DNA of 64,000 bases from an uncultured Carboxylicivirga sp. (lineage in GTDB: Bacteria; Bacteroidota; Bacteroidia; Bacteroidales; Marinilabiliaceae): positions 1-64,000 of the forward strand of contig CANLLN010000002.1 in the NCBI GenBank assembly GCA_947491945.1, written 5' to 3'. Under the pieces are notes generated by a model. It worked only from the letters and a program-made list of their open reading frames with translations, made no database searches and had not been told where the DNA came from. This document shows positions 26,701 through 35,325 of the stretch, in pieces. Numbering within the stretch: position 1 is the first letter of the stretch; the number at the start of each line of letters is the position of its first letter. The translations under genes and the position numbers were made by a program.

Positions 26701-27288
26701 CAATATATCAAATCCAATAAAAGAATAGGTAAGTACAGATTGTGCAGAACTTGCTTCGATGGTGTATTGACCATCGGCACCTGTAATTACACCATTGGTT
26801 GGATTGGACTTCTCAAAGATGTTAACGCCGGGAATGGGCAAACCTTTATCGTCGCGTACGGTACCTTTTACTGTAAAACGCTGTTGCTGCTGCGCCAGCT
26901 GACGATCGCGCTGAGCCTTACCTGGGGCAGGACGCACAATAATCACATCCTTAATAATCTGAAAGTCCAGATCTTTACCGTCCAAAGCGGTCTTCATCAC
27001 TTCATCAATAGAGCCGGACTCCAGTTGCAACTCCAAATCATTGGCAATGGCGATCTCCTCCAGGTTGTATAAAAATCGGTAATCACTCTGCTTTTTTATC
27101 TGCTCTATCATTTGCTCCAGCGATCCCCCCTTTAGATTAATCACCAGCTTCTGATTCTGAGAATGCGTGATGGCGGTTGCCTGAACAGTAAAGAAGATAC
27201 TCAGAAATACATAGAGCTTCATAAACAGGTACATCTTTTTACGAAAACGTATTGGAATACGCCTTCCATCAATTCGATTTTTTTTCAT
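23770..27288 (-). CDS. SusC-like TonB-dependent transporter with N-terminal STN signalling domain
   Basis: The 1172-residue protein has a basic N-terminus, a signal segment ending near ITHSQ, then an STN domain (about residues 45-115, SLEQMIEQIKKQSDYRFLYN). A carboxypeptidase-like domain (VKGTVRDDKGLPIPGVNIFE), a TonB box (NEVVVIGFG), the plug with NINIRGITTP and DAAATAIYGSRGANGVII, and a barrel ending in SIGIKVQL follow. STN-bearing transporters signal cargo binding to a FecR anti-sigma factor. The FecR and sigma genes lie directly upstream, so this is a complete transenvelope signalling set. Confidence 0.96.
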   Translation of the reverse strand: MKKNRIDGRRIPIRFRKKMYLFMKLYVFLSIFFTVQATAITHSQNQKLVINLKGGSLEQMIEQIKKQSDYRFLYNLEEIAIANDLELQLESGSIDEVMKTALDGKDLDFQIIKDVIIVRPAPGKAQRDRQLAQQQQRFTVKGTVRDDKGLPIPGVNIFEKSNPTNGVITGADGQYTIEASSAQSVLTYSFIGFDILEQAVEGRGEINVTLHEEATDLNEVVVIGFGRKDKKSLTSSIASMDKEEMERLATTSSTVDNMLGGTMKGVMMTQNSGEPGATPNINIRGITTPYPNMTSGQANNIPLFVIDGIPMFVQSNAMNPLLALAPNDIESIDVLKDAAATAIYGSRGANGVIIINTKNGHKGDNVNIDAGYTFSIGNPVKEYEPLNNEEFRELQDMILSSTVTAMNDWRSFADEYTLGTLGQVELDWNTWQYTYNGLKEEAFGSENTNWVEEVKNKNAASHQYNFALRGGTDRTNYSFSFNGINQEGLFINDQLDRYGARLSVDTDISDKVKMGAMMNYSVSERNSADEQDYMASLYKPWLMRPDVPVYNATGDFQRIDGSMLYYGLPNDMANPVALRQKESEFINNQFMGNAYLDINLTNDLDFHTDINVANYVFRNQFFSPLVSKDIMYGIPTLSSLDNSSSNMTSTALNFRLDYKKDIKDHKFTAMLGYSADRIFSKSDYISYEGFPSDDYMHNPGSARSITMFGDDEVNTGLNSIYGRITYSYDHRYLLEAAMRADESSKFGPENRWGYFPAVSLGWRMNNESFLSDVDAIDDLKVRLSAGQTGSTNVADFSYKQYFIRNSSDYYGGELSVDIKDLLPNEGIKWEMTTEYNAGFDFSFFNNRLYGNYDVYYRYTDGALAPAPHILESGMKNYYANIIDVSNKGMEFSLGGDIIRNSNFVWNSNFNIAFNRNNIEKLNSATISPYMQDSFIEGHPAGTRKGFKVKEIIQDQSVIDDLNMAAWEKGYNYYQESSTAVGDYLMEDINGDGRINNEDEVVITNPEPDFFGGWSNTLSHKNLSLSFIMQFSKGVEAIWSNLMTDAGGNLGLGINREMFRNTWTPENTDAEYAQLINSSMGYYNYSYSDKYVFDASYLRMKNITLSYQLPNNMLKNMKVKSASVFATATNLFTITDWPGLDPELIGGGVTGMSVNDDPYPLSKTFSIGIKVQL

Positions 27289-27332
27289 ACTTTTGATTGA
27301 TTATAAGTTGATACAACAAACTAATAATTACC

Positions 27333-27365
27333 GAAACGGAAGATGTTGGTAGCATTTTCCGTTTC
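27333..27365. repeat. Hairpin between FecR and STN-SusC
   Basis: Perfect 9-base arms GAAACGGAA and TTCCGTTTC with a 15-base loop occupy the 85-base FecR-SusC gap. It may end the sigma/FecR transcript or mark an RNA-processing site. A hairpin occupies the same place in the second sigma/FecR locus (58701-58722). Confidence 0.55.
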
Positions 27366-27373
27366 ACTTATTC

Positions 27374-28570
27374 TTACTTTACATATACTACATTGTTTTT
27401 TATTTCAAATTGTACATTAGTAGTTAAACTTATCATGTTTAAGTGCGTATTAATTTCCTCATAACGCTCCAAATCACCCGTAAAACGTTTGCTCTTTGCA
27501 AGCTCGTTATGATATACCACATCCACATCATACCAGCGTTGCAGGGTTCTGAAAATTTCTTCCAGGGTCATTCTTTCAAAACGGAACTCACCATTCTTCC
27601 AAGCCACATAAACGGCAGGGTCAACAGTTTTCACTTCAATACCTTTCTGCTCTGCATTAATCACCCCTTGCATGCCGGGCTTCAGTATCACACTTTCTGA
27701 ATCTTCAGCCTTTTCACTGGCAAAACTCACACTCCCCCTTACCAGGGTAGTTGTAACGGTCTTTTCGGTATTGTAAGCCGCCACATTAAAAGCGGTTCCT
27801 AAAACCGTTACAGCAGCTCCCTTCGTTTTTACAATAAAGGGCCGTGTAGTATCTTTACTGACCTCAAAATAAGCTTCGCCATCAAGTGTGACTTCACGGG
27901 TCGCTGATGAAAAGTAGGTTGGATACTCAAGGCTTGATTCAGCGTTGAGCCATACCTTAGTGCCATCGGCCAGCGTAAGGCTAAATTCACCCTTGCGCGG
28001 TATATAGATGGTATTGGTCAGTCCGGCAGCCGCTTTGTTGGAAGCCTCCGATCCATGGTTATAGGTAATGCTCTGCTCAGTAGTTTTAATAAGCGTGCCA
28101 TCCTCTTCTTTCAAAGTCTGGTTACCTGCCTGGTCAAGCTCCACCTGCTGTCCGTCAGCAAGATATAAAACAGCCTTTTTACTCCCGGGTGTAATATTCT
28201 GCACTAATGTTTCTGCTTGATCCCCATCATAGGGTTTCGGATCACTAAACAACGTCCACAGGACAATACCAGGCAGAATAATAGCAGCAGCATAAGCCAG
28301 CCAGCGACCCATCATAGGTTTCAGCAGAAGCTGGGGCGACTTATTGCGGTGATAAACATTTGACAGGGCCGCCTGCACATCAATTTGCTCCCTCTGAAGA
28401 AGATATTCGCTAAGGTTCCCCTCCTTTTTTAACTGCTCATACAAAGCAGCATTCCCGGCATCCGCTTTTAACCAGGCTTCAAGACGCTGCCTTTCACCAT
28501 CACCTAAAGCCTCATGTTTGAGAAGCTTAGCAATGCTATCGGCAATTTCAAAAGGTGTGATATCTTTCAT
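27374..28570 (-). CDS. FecR-family anti-sigma factor
   Basis: The start is set at MKDITPFEIADSIAKLL, since the 11 upstream residues from 28603 are not typical. The 398-residue inner-membrane protein has a cytosolic sigma-binding region, a single membrane helix (WLAYAAAIILPGIVLW, about residues 83-103), a periplasmic FecR domain (YIPRKGEFSLTLADGTKVWLN to VRGSVSF) and a C-terminal DUF4974 domain (MTLEEIFRTLQRWYDVDVVY) that contacts the STN of the SusC partner. It lies between its sigma factor and the STN-SusC gene. Confidence 0.95.
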   Translation of the reverse strand: MKDITPFEIADSIAKLLKHEALGDGERQRLEAWLKADAGNAALYEQLKKEGNLSEYLLQREQIDVQAALSNVYHRNKSPQLLLKPMMGRWLAYAAAIILPGIVLWTLFSDPKPYDGDQAETLVQNITPGSKKAVLYLADGQQVELDQAGNQTLKEEDGTLIKTTEQSITYNHGSEASNKAAAGLTNTIYIPRKGEFSLTLADGTKVWLNAESSLEYPTYFSSATREVTLDGEAYFEVSKDTTRPFIVKTKGAAVTVLGTAFNVAAYNTEKTVTTTLVRGSVSFASEKAEDSESVILKPGMQGVINAEQKGIEVKTVDPAVYVAWKNGEFRFERMTLEEIFRTLQRWYDVDVVYHNELAKSKRFTGDLERYEEINTHLNMISLTTNVQFEIKNNVVYVK

Positions 28571-28653
28571 ATAAAATACGATTTCAATAACTAAGACGCC
28601 CACAACGAAAAAAGTGGGTAATATTAAATACAGATTTTTTGTGTCGGATAATT

Positions 28654-29205
28654 CTAAAGGCCAAAAAGCAGAAGCGAGAATAGATTCTTAAGTCTTTCCT
28701 TTAGAAATCGTTTGGCACGTTTGCGGTGTGTCTTAACCGTTTCAACAGAAATTCCAAGATCTTCGGCTATTTCCATCGATTTTAGGCCTTCAAGGGATAA
28801 CTTATATACAGTGCGGCACTGCTTGGGTAACTGATTAAGCGCATCTGCCAGCTGACGATATACCTCTGCATTCACAATATCATTAAAGAAATGCTTGTCA
28901 TCGCTGTTGAATTGAATCACACCGGCCTGATGTTTTTTAATTACCTTTTGATGACGTATGTCATTGAGACACTGATTTCTAACAGACTGATACAGATAGG
29001 AACGTACATCTTTATAATGGCTATGGCTGCCCTTTTTCTGCAAAAGCTGGTAAAACACCTCCTGAACAGCATCTTCAGCCTGCTGCTCATCGCCTAGATA
29101 TTTCCGTGCATACAGACACAGAGACACATAGTATGCATTGAACAGTTGTTCAAAATCATCCCCCTTAATTCCCCTTTTTTCATTTCCTAAGTTCCCCACT
29201 TTCAT
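28654..29205 (-). CDS. ECF RNA polymerase sigma factor (SusC/FecR-linked)
   Basis: The 183-residue protein has sigma region 2 (FEQLFNAYYVSLCLYARKYL and DAVQEVFYQLL) and region 4 (LPKQCRTVYKLSLEGLKSME with helix-turn-helix IAEDLGISVETVKTHRKRA). It belongs to the ECF group paired with FecR and STN-type SusC in Bacteroidota. It would be released when the transporter senses its cargo and activate susC/susD. It lies 84 bases upstream of the chosen FecR start in the same direction. Confidence 0.95.
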   Translation of the reverse strand: MKVGNLGNEKRGIKGDDFEQLFNAYYVSLCLYARKYLGDEQQAEDAVQEVFYQLLQKKGSHSHYKDVRSYLYQSVRNQCLNDIRHQKVIKKHQAGVIQFNSDDKHFFNDIVNAEVYRQLADALNQLPKQCRTVYKLSLEGLKSMEIAEDLGISVETVKTHRKRAKRFLKERLKNLFSLLLFGL

Positions 29206-29241
29206 GAAGCATCAAAAATAATCTATTTCCCCTGTATTATC

Positions 29242-29249
29242 CAAATATA
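29242..29249 (-). promoter_or_regulatory. Candidate -7 promoter box for the sigma/FecR pair
   Basis: The minus strand reads TATATTTG, 37 bases upstream of the sigma start. A second match (TATTTTTG at 29213-29220) lies too near the ATG to leave a leader, so the first is preferred. Confidence 0.4.
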
Positions 29250-29359
29250 AACACACAGAGATCAAATTAGCTCAAGCATTCGGTATTATTTATTGGGAAC
29301 CCTGCTGCCAGGGCAGGATGAGAATGCTTTAACTCCTTCCCACTAAACATAACAAAAGA

Positions 29360-29383
29360 GGTGACTGATAACATAAAGTCACC
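29360..29383 (-). terminator. Candidate terminator of the nan operon
   Basis: Perfect 7-base arms GGTGACT and AGTCACC enclose a 10-base loop, with CTCTTTTGTT following on the minus strand. It lies 83 bases past the final GH20 stop. The T-run is weak. Confidence 0.4.
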
Positions 29384-29465
29384 AACCACCCCTTAATTCA
29401 TCATCCCTTACTGCTTTTAGCCGTACTATGTTGCTTTTGCAGTAGTCATCATGAAGAACGTTTCT

Positions 29466-31445
29466 CTATTCAATTACAAACTCCTTAATGATGGCCCAAC
29501 CCTTATGGTCTTGGGTGATAACAAGGCGAACAGCTTTCACCTGCTCATCATCCAACTCTACAACGGCCATACCTTCATTAAAGGTGGCTACTTGGGTGAA
29601 ATTCTTACCATCGGATGAAAGCTCCAGGATACCATGTTCTACTATGTCTTTACCATCGCCGGTAATCACCTTAATATGATTGGCCTTCATGGTCTCGCCC
29701 AGCGTCAGGGTCATAGTTTCGCCTTTACGGGGCGGGCGGTTGGTCCAAAAATAAGAGTTAAGGCGTCCGTCAAACACATACTCTGGCACATAGGGACTGA
29801 AGATACCTAGGGTGGTTTCTACGCGGGCATTGCGCACAAACAGGGGCTCCTGCTCGCCCGGCTTAAACTCTACTGCATCAATTTCTTTCTCGTCGAAATA
29901 ATTAATGCCCATCTCATCCATCAATGGGTAGAAGTTAGTGAGGCGCTGTAGAAAGTCATCCCAGTTTTTCTTTTGAGGATCCAGCCATACCACCTCGGCC
30001 AAAGCCAATATGCGGGGAAAGATTCGCTCCTCAATGGTCTCAGTGGTAGTTACCAGTTCGGTCCACAGACAAGCCTGGGCACCCATCACAAGAGATTGTT
30101 GTTGCGGAGTAGCTTCAGCAGGAACAGGCTCCCAGCTATATACTTTTTTGGTGCTGTTACCCGAGTATCCCCAGTCGAAATAGCATCCGTGCTGAGGACA
30201 CATCACCACCGACAGACCGGCCTCCAAGGCCTCCATAGCTTGTGGTGTGCCATGATCGCGCCATACCATCACCACATCATCACCGGTGGCGGCACCTCGT
30301 TCATTAATCTCATCCCAGCCTATCATGCGTTTATCCCTCTTGCGAATGGCTTTAGAGGCTTCACGTGTGAAGTAATCCTGTAAGGCCTCTTCCGATTTCA
30401 AGCCTTTCTTTTTCATCATGGCCTGACAATGAGAACATTCTTTCCAGATATCCTTACCCACTTCATCACCGCCCAAATGAATATAGGGCGAAGGGAAAAG
30501 GGCAGCTACCTCTTTAACCACATCCCGCATAAACTGATAGGTCTCTTTCTTGCCGGCACACAGCATCACCTCATAGCCCCGCTCCTTTTGGTTGGCGGGC
30601 TGCTCCATGGGATACACTTCAAACTCACCGCCTTTACACGACAGCTCGGGATAAGCTGCCAGCACCGCTCGGCTATGTCCCGGTAAATCAATTTCAGGCA
30701 CAATCATTACCTGACGATCGGCGGCATAGGCAATAAGTTCACGCATCTGTTCCTGCGTATAGTAATTACCCGAAAGGGCAGGAAAATCCTTATAATGCGT
30801 TCCCTTCTCTGTGAGGGCCGGGTATTTTTTTATTTCCAGGCGCCAGCCCTGATCATCGGTCAGGTGCAGATGCAAACGATTAAGCTTTATCAAGGCCATC
30901 TGATCAACCACCACTTTCAGTTCGTCTATCGTCCAGAAATGACGACTACAATCCAGCATAAAACCCCGCCAATGCATACGCGGCGCATCCTTAATATGGC
31001 AGGCGGCAATCTGATTGGCATTGGTGGATAATTGCCTAAGCGTTTGCACACCATAGAAGAGTCCGGCCGCGTCACCGGCAGATAAACTCACCAACTCGCT
31101 ACTTACTGTAAGCTCATAAGCCTCCTTGCCGGCAGCCAATAAGGACGGATTGAGCTCCAGCACAAACACGTTAGCGGCAGGCACAGAAGCCTCAGCGGAT
31201 AAAAATTGTTCTGCGGACAGGGAGAAAAAAGTACGCAAGTGATCGGCAGTACCACTCATACCGGCCGCATCACCCTTAAGTATCACTTTGGTTGATTTAT
31301 TAATGGCAAAGTGCCCCTCGCTTTGTTGAAAGGTTTGTGGTAAGGGTATTAACTTACTCGCATTCTGCGCCCACCCAATATTATGGCACAGAAGACTCAC
31401 GAGCATAAGAAAGCCGGTAATTAATCGAAATGTCATATTCTTCAT
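29466..31445 (-). CDS. GH20 beta-N-acetylhexosaminidase, last gene of the nan operon
   Basis: The 659-residue secreted enzyme has a signal peptide ending NIGWAQ, a GH20 N-terminal domain (about 30-150), a barrel with catalytic Asp327-Glu328 in HLGGDEVGKD, and a C-terminal discoidin-like beta domain (about 530-659, FDGRLNSYFWTNRPPRKGE). It cleaves terminal GlcNAc or GalNAc. It starts 49 bases after the epimerase gene in the same direction, so it is probably co-transcribed with sialic acid catabolism and acts on residues exposed once sialic acid and galactose have been removed. Confidence 0.93.
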   Translation of the reverse strand: MKNMTFRLITGFLMLVSLLCHNIGWAQNASKLIPLPQTFQQSEGHFAINKSTKVILKGDAAGMSGTADHLRTFFSLSAEQFLSAEASVPAANVFVLELNPSLLAAGKEAYELTVSSELVSLSAGDAAGLFYGVQTLRQLSTNANQIAACHIKDAPRMHWRGFMLDCSRHFWTIDELKVVVDQMALIKLNRLHLHLTDDQGWRLEIKKYPALTEKGTHYKDFPALSGNYYTQEQMRELIAYAADRQVMIVPEIDLPGHSRAVLAAYPELSCKGGEFEVYPMEQPANQKERGYEVMLCAGKKETYQFMRDVVKEVAALFPSPYIHLGGDEVGKDIWKECSHCQAMMKKKGLKSEEALQDYFTREASKAIRKRDKRMIGWDEINERGAATGDDVVMVWRDHGTPQAMEALEAGLSVVMCPQHGCYFDWGYSGNSTKKVYSWEPVPAEATPQQQSLVMGAQACLWTELVTTTETIEERIFPRILALAEVVWLDPQKKNWDDFLQRLTNFYPLMDEMGINYFDEKEIDAVEFKPGEQEPLFVRNARVETTLGIFSPYVPEYVFDGRLNSYFWTNRPPRKGETMTLTLGETMKANHIKVITGDGKDIVEHGILELSSDGKNFTQVATFNEGMAVVELDDEQVKAVRLVITQDHKGWAIIKEFVIE

Positions 31446-31494
31446 TTTTAAAATTAATTACCGGCAAAACTATCTTTTCTATTTAATTTAACAA

Positions 31495-32667
31495 CTACTC
31501 CTGTTGCTTTATCTGCTCCAGGGTTTGTAAGCAGTACATAAGGCCGCGCGGCACATGGAAACATCCTTTCCACTTACCTCCTTTTAACGGCAGTAACACT
31601 TCGCCTTGTCGGTTTAAGTACCCAAACCACTCACCATGTTCCGGATCGGAGAAATGCTCGAAGGCATAGGCATGCACCTTCTCGAACCACTGCAGGCAAG
31701 CATCGTTTTGGGTATGACGATAGCCTTTTAGCAGCGCCACCAGTGTTTCCAGGTGTACCCACCATAATTTCTGATCCCACTCAAGCTGCTGCGGCGGATA
31801 CCCTTTCAAATCCATAAAATAAAACACGCCACCATGTTCCTTATCCCAGCCGTACTCCAGCGTTTTAAGGGTGATGTCAACGGCCTTTTCGATGAGCTCA
31901 GGACGGTGCAGCTTCTCTCCCAAATCCATCATAAACCACATGGCTTCAATAGCATGCCCCGGATTGAGCAAGCGACCTTCGAAACAATCTACGAACTGTC
32001 CGTCGGGCGAAACATTTTCAAGAATTAAACCCGTGTCCTCCTGATAAAATACTTCCATCACTTCGTGAATCACCTTATCCAGGGTCTCCTCAATCAAAGA
32101 CGCTGGCAATAAGGACTCAATTTCCAGCGCCAGGTTGGATAGAATCATGGGCAAGGCAAAATTCTTCAGTGGTCTTGTACCGGGCACCAACTTGTTATAC
32201 TGCCCCTTGGGATCATCCTGCCGCTCCAGTATCGCATAAAAAGTATCTTTAGCAATCTTGGCGTAACGCTCCTCTCCCGTGGCTTTGTACAACTGACCAA
32301 AGGCCATGGTGGCAAAGCAATCGGAAAATATATTGTAGGGCTGTACCAATGGCGTCCCCTGTCTGTTGAGCGAAAAATACCACTTACCATTCTCGTCAGC
32401 ACCATGCTTCTCTAGGAAGCCGGCACCATGCAAGGCCATATCCAACCATTCCTGACGGGGCTCTACACTGTTATAGAGCTTAGCAAACTGCCACACCTGA
32501 CGCGCCTGCAGCCAGATAAACTTATCGGTATCATAAACCTCACCATCGCGCGCAAGGCAAGTGAAGTAACCACCAAATTCAGCGTCTCTCGAGTAATTTT
32601 GCCAGAAAGGCAAAACCTTATCGAAAAGTTCTGTCTTATAAGTCGATATTAATTGATCTATCTTCAT
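31495..32667 (-). CDS. nanE: N-acylglucosamine 2-epimerase (AGE/RnBP type)
   Basis: The ATG giving MKIDQLISTYKTELF is used; a GTG three codons upstream also fits. The 390-residue cytoplasmic protein has the (alpha/alpha)6-barrel pattern of the AGE family, with FGGYFTCLARDGEVYDTDK, the NPGHAIEAMWFMM motif that carries a catalytic His, and KLWWVHLETLVALL. It converts ManNAc from NanA into GlcNAc. Bacteroidota commonly use this AGE-type enzyme as NanE in place of the NanE/NanK kinase route. It starts 11 bases after the transporter stop codon; the alternative GTG is 2 bases after it. Confidence 0.9.
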   Translation of the reverse strand: MKIDQLISTYKTELFDKVLPFWQNYSRDAEFGGYFTCLARDGEVYDTDKFIWLQARQVWQFAKLYNSVEPRQEWLDMALHGAGFLEKHGADENGKWYFSLNRQGTPLVQPYNIFSDCFATMAFGQLYKATGEERYAKIAKDTFYAILERQDDPKGQYNKLVPGTRPLKNFALPMILSNLALEIESLLPASLIEETLDKVIHEVMEVFYQEDTGLILENVSPDGQFVDCFEGRLLNPGHAIEAMWFMMDLGEKLHRPELIEKAVDITLKTLEYGWDKEHGGVFYFMDLKGYPPQQLEWDQKLWWVHLETLVALLKGYRHTQNDACLQWFEKVHAYAFEHFSDPEHGEWFGYLNRQGEVLLPLKGGKWKGCFHVPRGLMYCLQTLEQIKQQE

Positions 32668-32678
32668 AATACTCACGA

Positions 32679-35324
32679 TTAATCCATTATACTTTTAAAG
32701 GTTAAGCCTTTCACTTCGTCTTTCTGCGGCCATACAAAGCTAAGCAGGTAAGCCACAAACACACTGATGATAATGCCGGCTGCACCATACAGCAGGAAGG
32801 ACATAGTAGCATGATCGCGTAACCACAGTAGGGCCACAAAGCCCACAATCACACCCAAAAATGCCGCTTTACCCGAGATGCGCTTAAAGAAGATACCCAT
32901 CACAAACAAGGCTCCCAATCCACCCGTTAGCAAGCCCAGGAAGGTGTTAAACTGATCCCATAGAGAGGCAATATCCCAGGTGGCCAGCACCAGTGCCATA
33001 AGAATACCAAAGACACCGACCAATACACCCGACCAGCGGGCTATCAGCAAGCTACTCGACCGCTTTGCCTGCGGCACCAACACATCGAAAAAATCCGAAG
33101 TGATTACAGCCGATACCGAGTTGATGTTAGACGACAAAGTGGACATGGCAGCTGCAAAAACAGCAGCAATAAGCAAGCCTGCCAGACCAGCCGGTAACTC
33201 CGACACTATAAAGTGCGGAAATACAGCATCAAGATTCGGGATGGAGACCGATAAGTCTTCAGGATTGGAGGTGTAGAAGGCAAACAAACCCGTTCCTAAA
33301 AGGAAGAAAATAATAGAAACAGGGATACTCAAAATACCATTTAGCCAAATACTCTTGGAGGTAGCGTTCTCATCCTTAGTGGTCATATAGCGCTGTACCA
33401 CCGACTGATCGCTTGTATAGGCAATGAGGCTGTTGGCAAAACCACCGAGTACAACCACCCATAGCACCGGCTTGGACCAGTCAAGACTGCCATCAAGCAG
33501 GAAAAACTTCTGATTATCCATGGAAATGTCAATAAAACCACCCAGACCACCGTCTACGCCAAAGAGCATAAATACCAAGGCCATCAGCGCTCCACCCAGC
33601 AGGATAAAGCCCTGTATCACATCACCCCACACCACGGCTTCAATACCACCACTCGTACAATAAATAATAGTAACTATGCCCATGATGATAATAGACCAGT
33701 AAACGCTGAAGCCGGTAACCGCATGCAAGGCCAGTGATGGTAAAAATAACACTACAGCAATACGTGTTACCATAAATATTATAAAGAAGGCCGAGGCCAT
33801 CCATCGCACGGCACGATTAAAGCGCAGCTCCAGATATTCGTAGGCCGTACCAATCTTGAGACGACGGAAGAAAGGCAGATAGTATTTTATTACCACAGGT
33901 GCCACCAAAATGATGGTTAGGTTAAACACCAGCATGCGCCAATCAGTGGCATAGGCCTTGGCCGGTATGGCAATAAAGGTGATAGCACTTAGCGTAGTGG
34001 CAAAGATACTGATGCCGGCTGCCCACCAGGGAATACGTCCGCCGGCCTTAAAAAAGTCCTCCTCGTCATTTTCACGCCTCATAAAATAGAAGCCCAGTGC
34101 CAACATGCCCACAAAATATAAAACCAACACCAGGTAGTTGACCCAGCCAAAGCCGGTCTCTCCCGTGAAGTCCAGGGCGAGCACCTGATCAGTGCGGATA
34201 CCGGGCTTTATCTCGCCGGCAGGCACCACCACCTGTCCCTGCCAGGTCACGGCAGCGCTTACCGCCGGTGCAGCCGTAGCCAAGGTGCCGGCCTCAAACC
34301 AACGGTCAGTAATAGTATTGTACACCAGCACCGATCGACTAAAACCGGGGTGATGCTTCCACAGGCTGTCGCGCTGTGCACGCGCCTGCTCATACTCGGC
34401 TCCCCGGGAAGCCTGCATCCTATTGATGGCACCCTCTACCTTGTTATAGGTTTGGCCATTATCGCCGCCCACTACAATAATGTGCGAGGCACCTGATTTC
34501 AAACCGGCGGCAGCAGCCAGGTTAATAGTACCCTTTCCTTCGATCTGCCAGTTGCTTTTCTGCAGCCAGCTATGAGACGAGGGAGTGTACTGCCACACTT
34601 CCGCACTAAAGGCTGTCGTAGGCTGTTCAACACCGCGATGGCGACCGCCAATGAGATAAAGACACTGTTCAATCCCATTGGACTGACTCACCACCAAGGC
34701 ATCGTTAATCACAAAAGGTACATCTCCTGCTGATGTCCAGCCTTCCTCAGGACGGTTAATATGGTAAGTCCACATCTTTGTGTTATCACCCTTTGGACTA
34801 CGACCTCCCACCAGATAAACTGTTTCGCCGATCAGCGTCATTCCGTGGCCACTGATGGCCATGGGCAAGGCCGGTAAATTAGTCAGCTCAAAGGCACCGG
34901 GCGCAGTACTGGCAATCATAAAGACACGATTGGAATAACCCTCAGGCGACTGTCCGCCGGCACAAAGCACTCCATTGGGTGTAGACACAGCGGCACCATT
35001 GGCCAAAGGCTGTGGCAGACGAATGCTGCTTACCTCTTCCCAGGTATTATCGGCGGGTGTTCCCGATAAACACATCACCCCATCGGAGTAGTGCTTAAGC
35101 CCCCCTTCCCAGGGCTTACCATCGGGAAAGGCGGAACCACCGGCCATAATTATACGATCATTATGCACGCCCACGAAAGCACCGGCCCAACCATGATGAG
35201 GCGTGCTATCGTTAATAGCCGGCAAGGAACTGAGTGTTGCCATGTTAAGCTGTGCCTGCACCATGGGTGCAGGCAACAGGCTGAGCAACACCAGCAATAT
35301 TATGCTTAGAATCCTCATATTCAT
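32679..35324 (-). CDS. Kelch mutarotase (NanM-like) fused to a sodium:solute symporter for sialic acid
   Basis: The start at MNMRILSIILLVLL lies 1 base after the nanA stop codon and gives a signal peptide ending VQAQ; the longer frame from 35390 would overlap nanA. Residues about 25-400 form a kelch propeller (MAGGSAFPDGKPWEGGLKHY, LCAGGQSPEGYSNRV, YLIGGRHRGVEQPT) like N-acetylneuraminate mutarotase. Residues about 410-880 form an SSS-family transporter (FFKAGGRIPWWAAGISIFAT, SDQSVVQRYMTTKDE). The propeller would lie in the periplasm and convert alpha-Neu5Ac released by the sialidase, feeding the symporter. Placement between nanA and nanE supports sialic acid as substrate. Confidence 0.88.
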   Translation of the reverse strand: MNMRILSIILLVLLSLLPAPMVQAQLNMATLSSLPAINDSTPHHGWAGAFVGVHNDRIIMAGGSAFPDGKPWEGGLKHYSDGVMCLSGTPADNTWEEVSSIRLPQPLANGAAVSTPNGVLCAGGQSPEGYSNRVFMIASTAPGAFELTNLPALPMAISGHGMTLIGETVYLVGGRSPKGDNTKMWTYHINRPEEGWTSAGDVPFVINDALVVSQSNGIEQCLYLIGGRHRGVEQPTTAFSAEVWQYTPSSHSWLQKSNWQIEGKGTINLAAAAGLKSGASHIIVVGGDNGQTYNKVEGAINRMQASRGAEYEQARAQRDSLWKHHPGFSRSVLVYNTITDRWFEAGTLATAAPAVSAAVTWQGQVVVPAGEIKPGIRTDQVLALDFTGETGFGWVNYLVLVLYFVGMLALGFYFMRRENDEEDFFKAGGRIPWWAAGISIFATTLSAITFIAIPAKAYATDWRMLVFNLTIILVAPVVIKYYLPFFRRLKIGTAYEYLELRFNRAVRWMASAFFIIFMVTRIAVVLFLPSLALHAVTGFSVYWSIIIMGIVTIIYCTSGGIEAVVWGDVIQGFILLGGALMALVFMLFGVDGGLGGFIDISMDNQKFFLLDGSLDWSKPVLWVVVLGGFANSLIAYTSDQSVVQRYMTTKDENATSKSIWLNGILSIPVSIIFFLLGTGLFAFYTSNPEDLSVSIPNLDAVFPHFIVSELPAGLAGLLIAAVFAAAMSTLSSNINSVSAVITSDFFDVLVPQAKRSSSLLIARWSGVLVGVFGILMALVLATWDIASLWDQFNTFLGLLTGGLGALFVMGIFFKRISGKAAFLGVIVGFVALLWLRDHATMSFLLYGAAGIIISVFVAYLLSFVWPQKDEVKGLTFKSIMD

Positions 35325-35325
35325 C

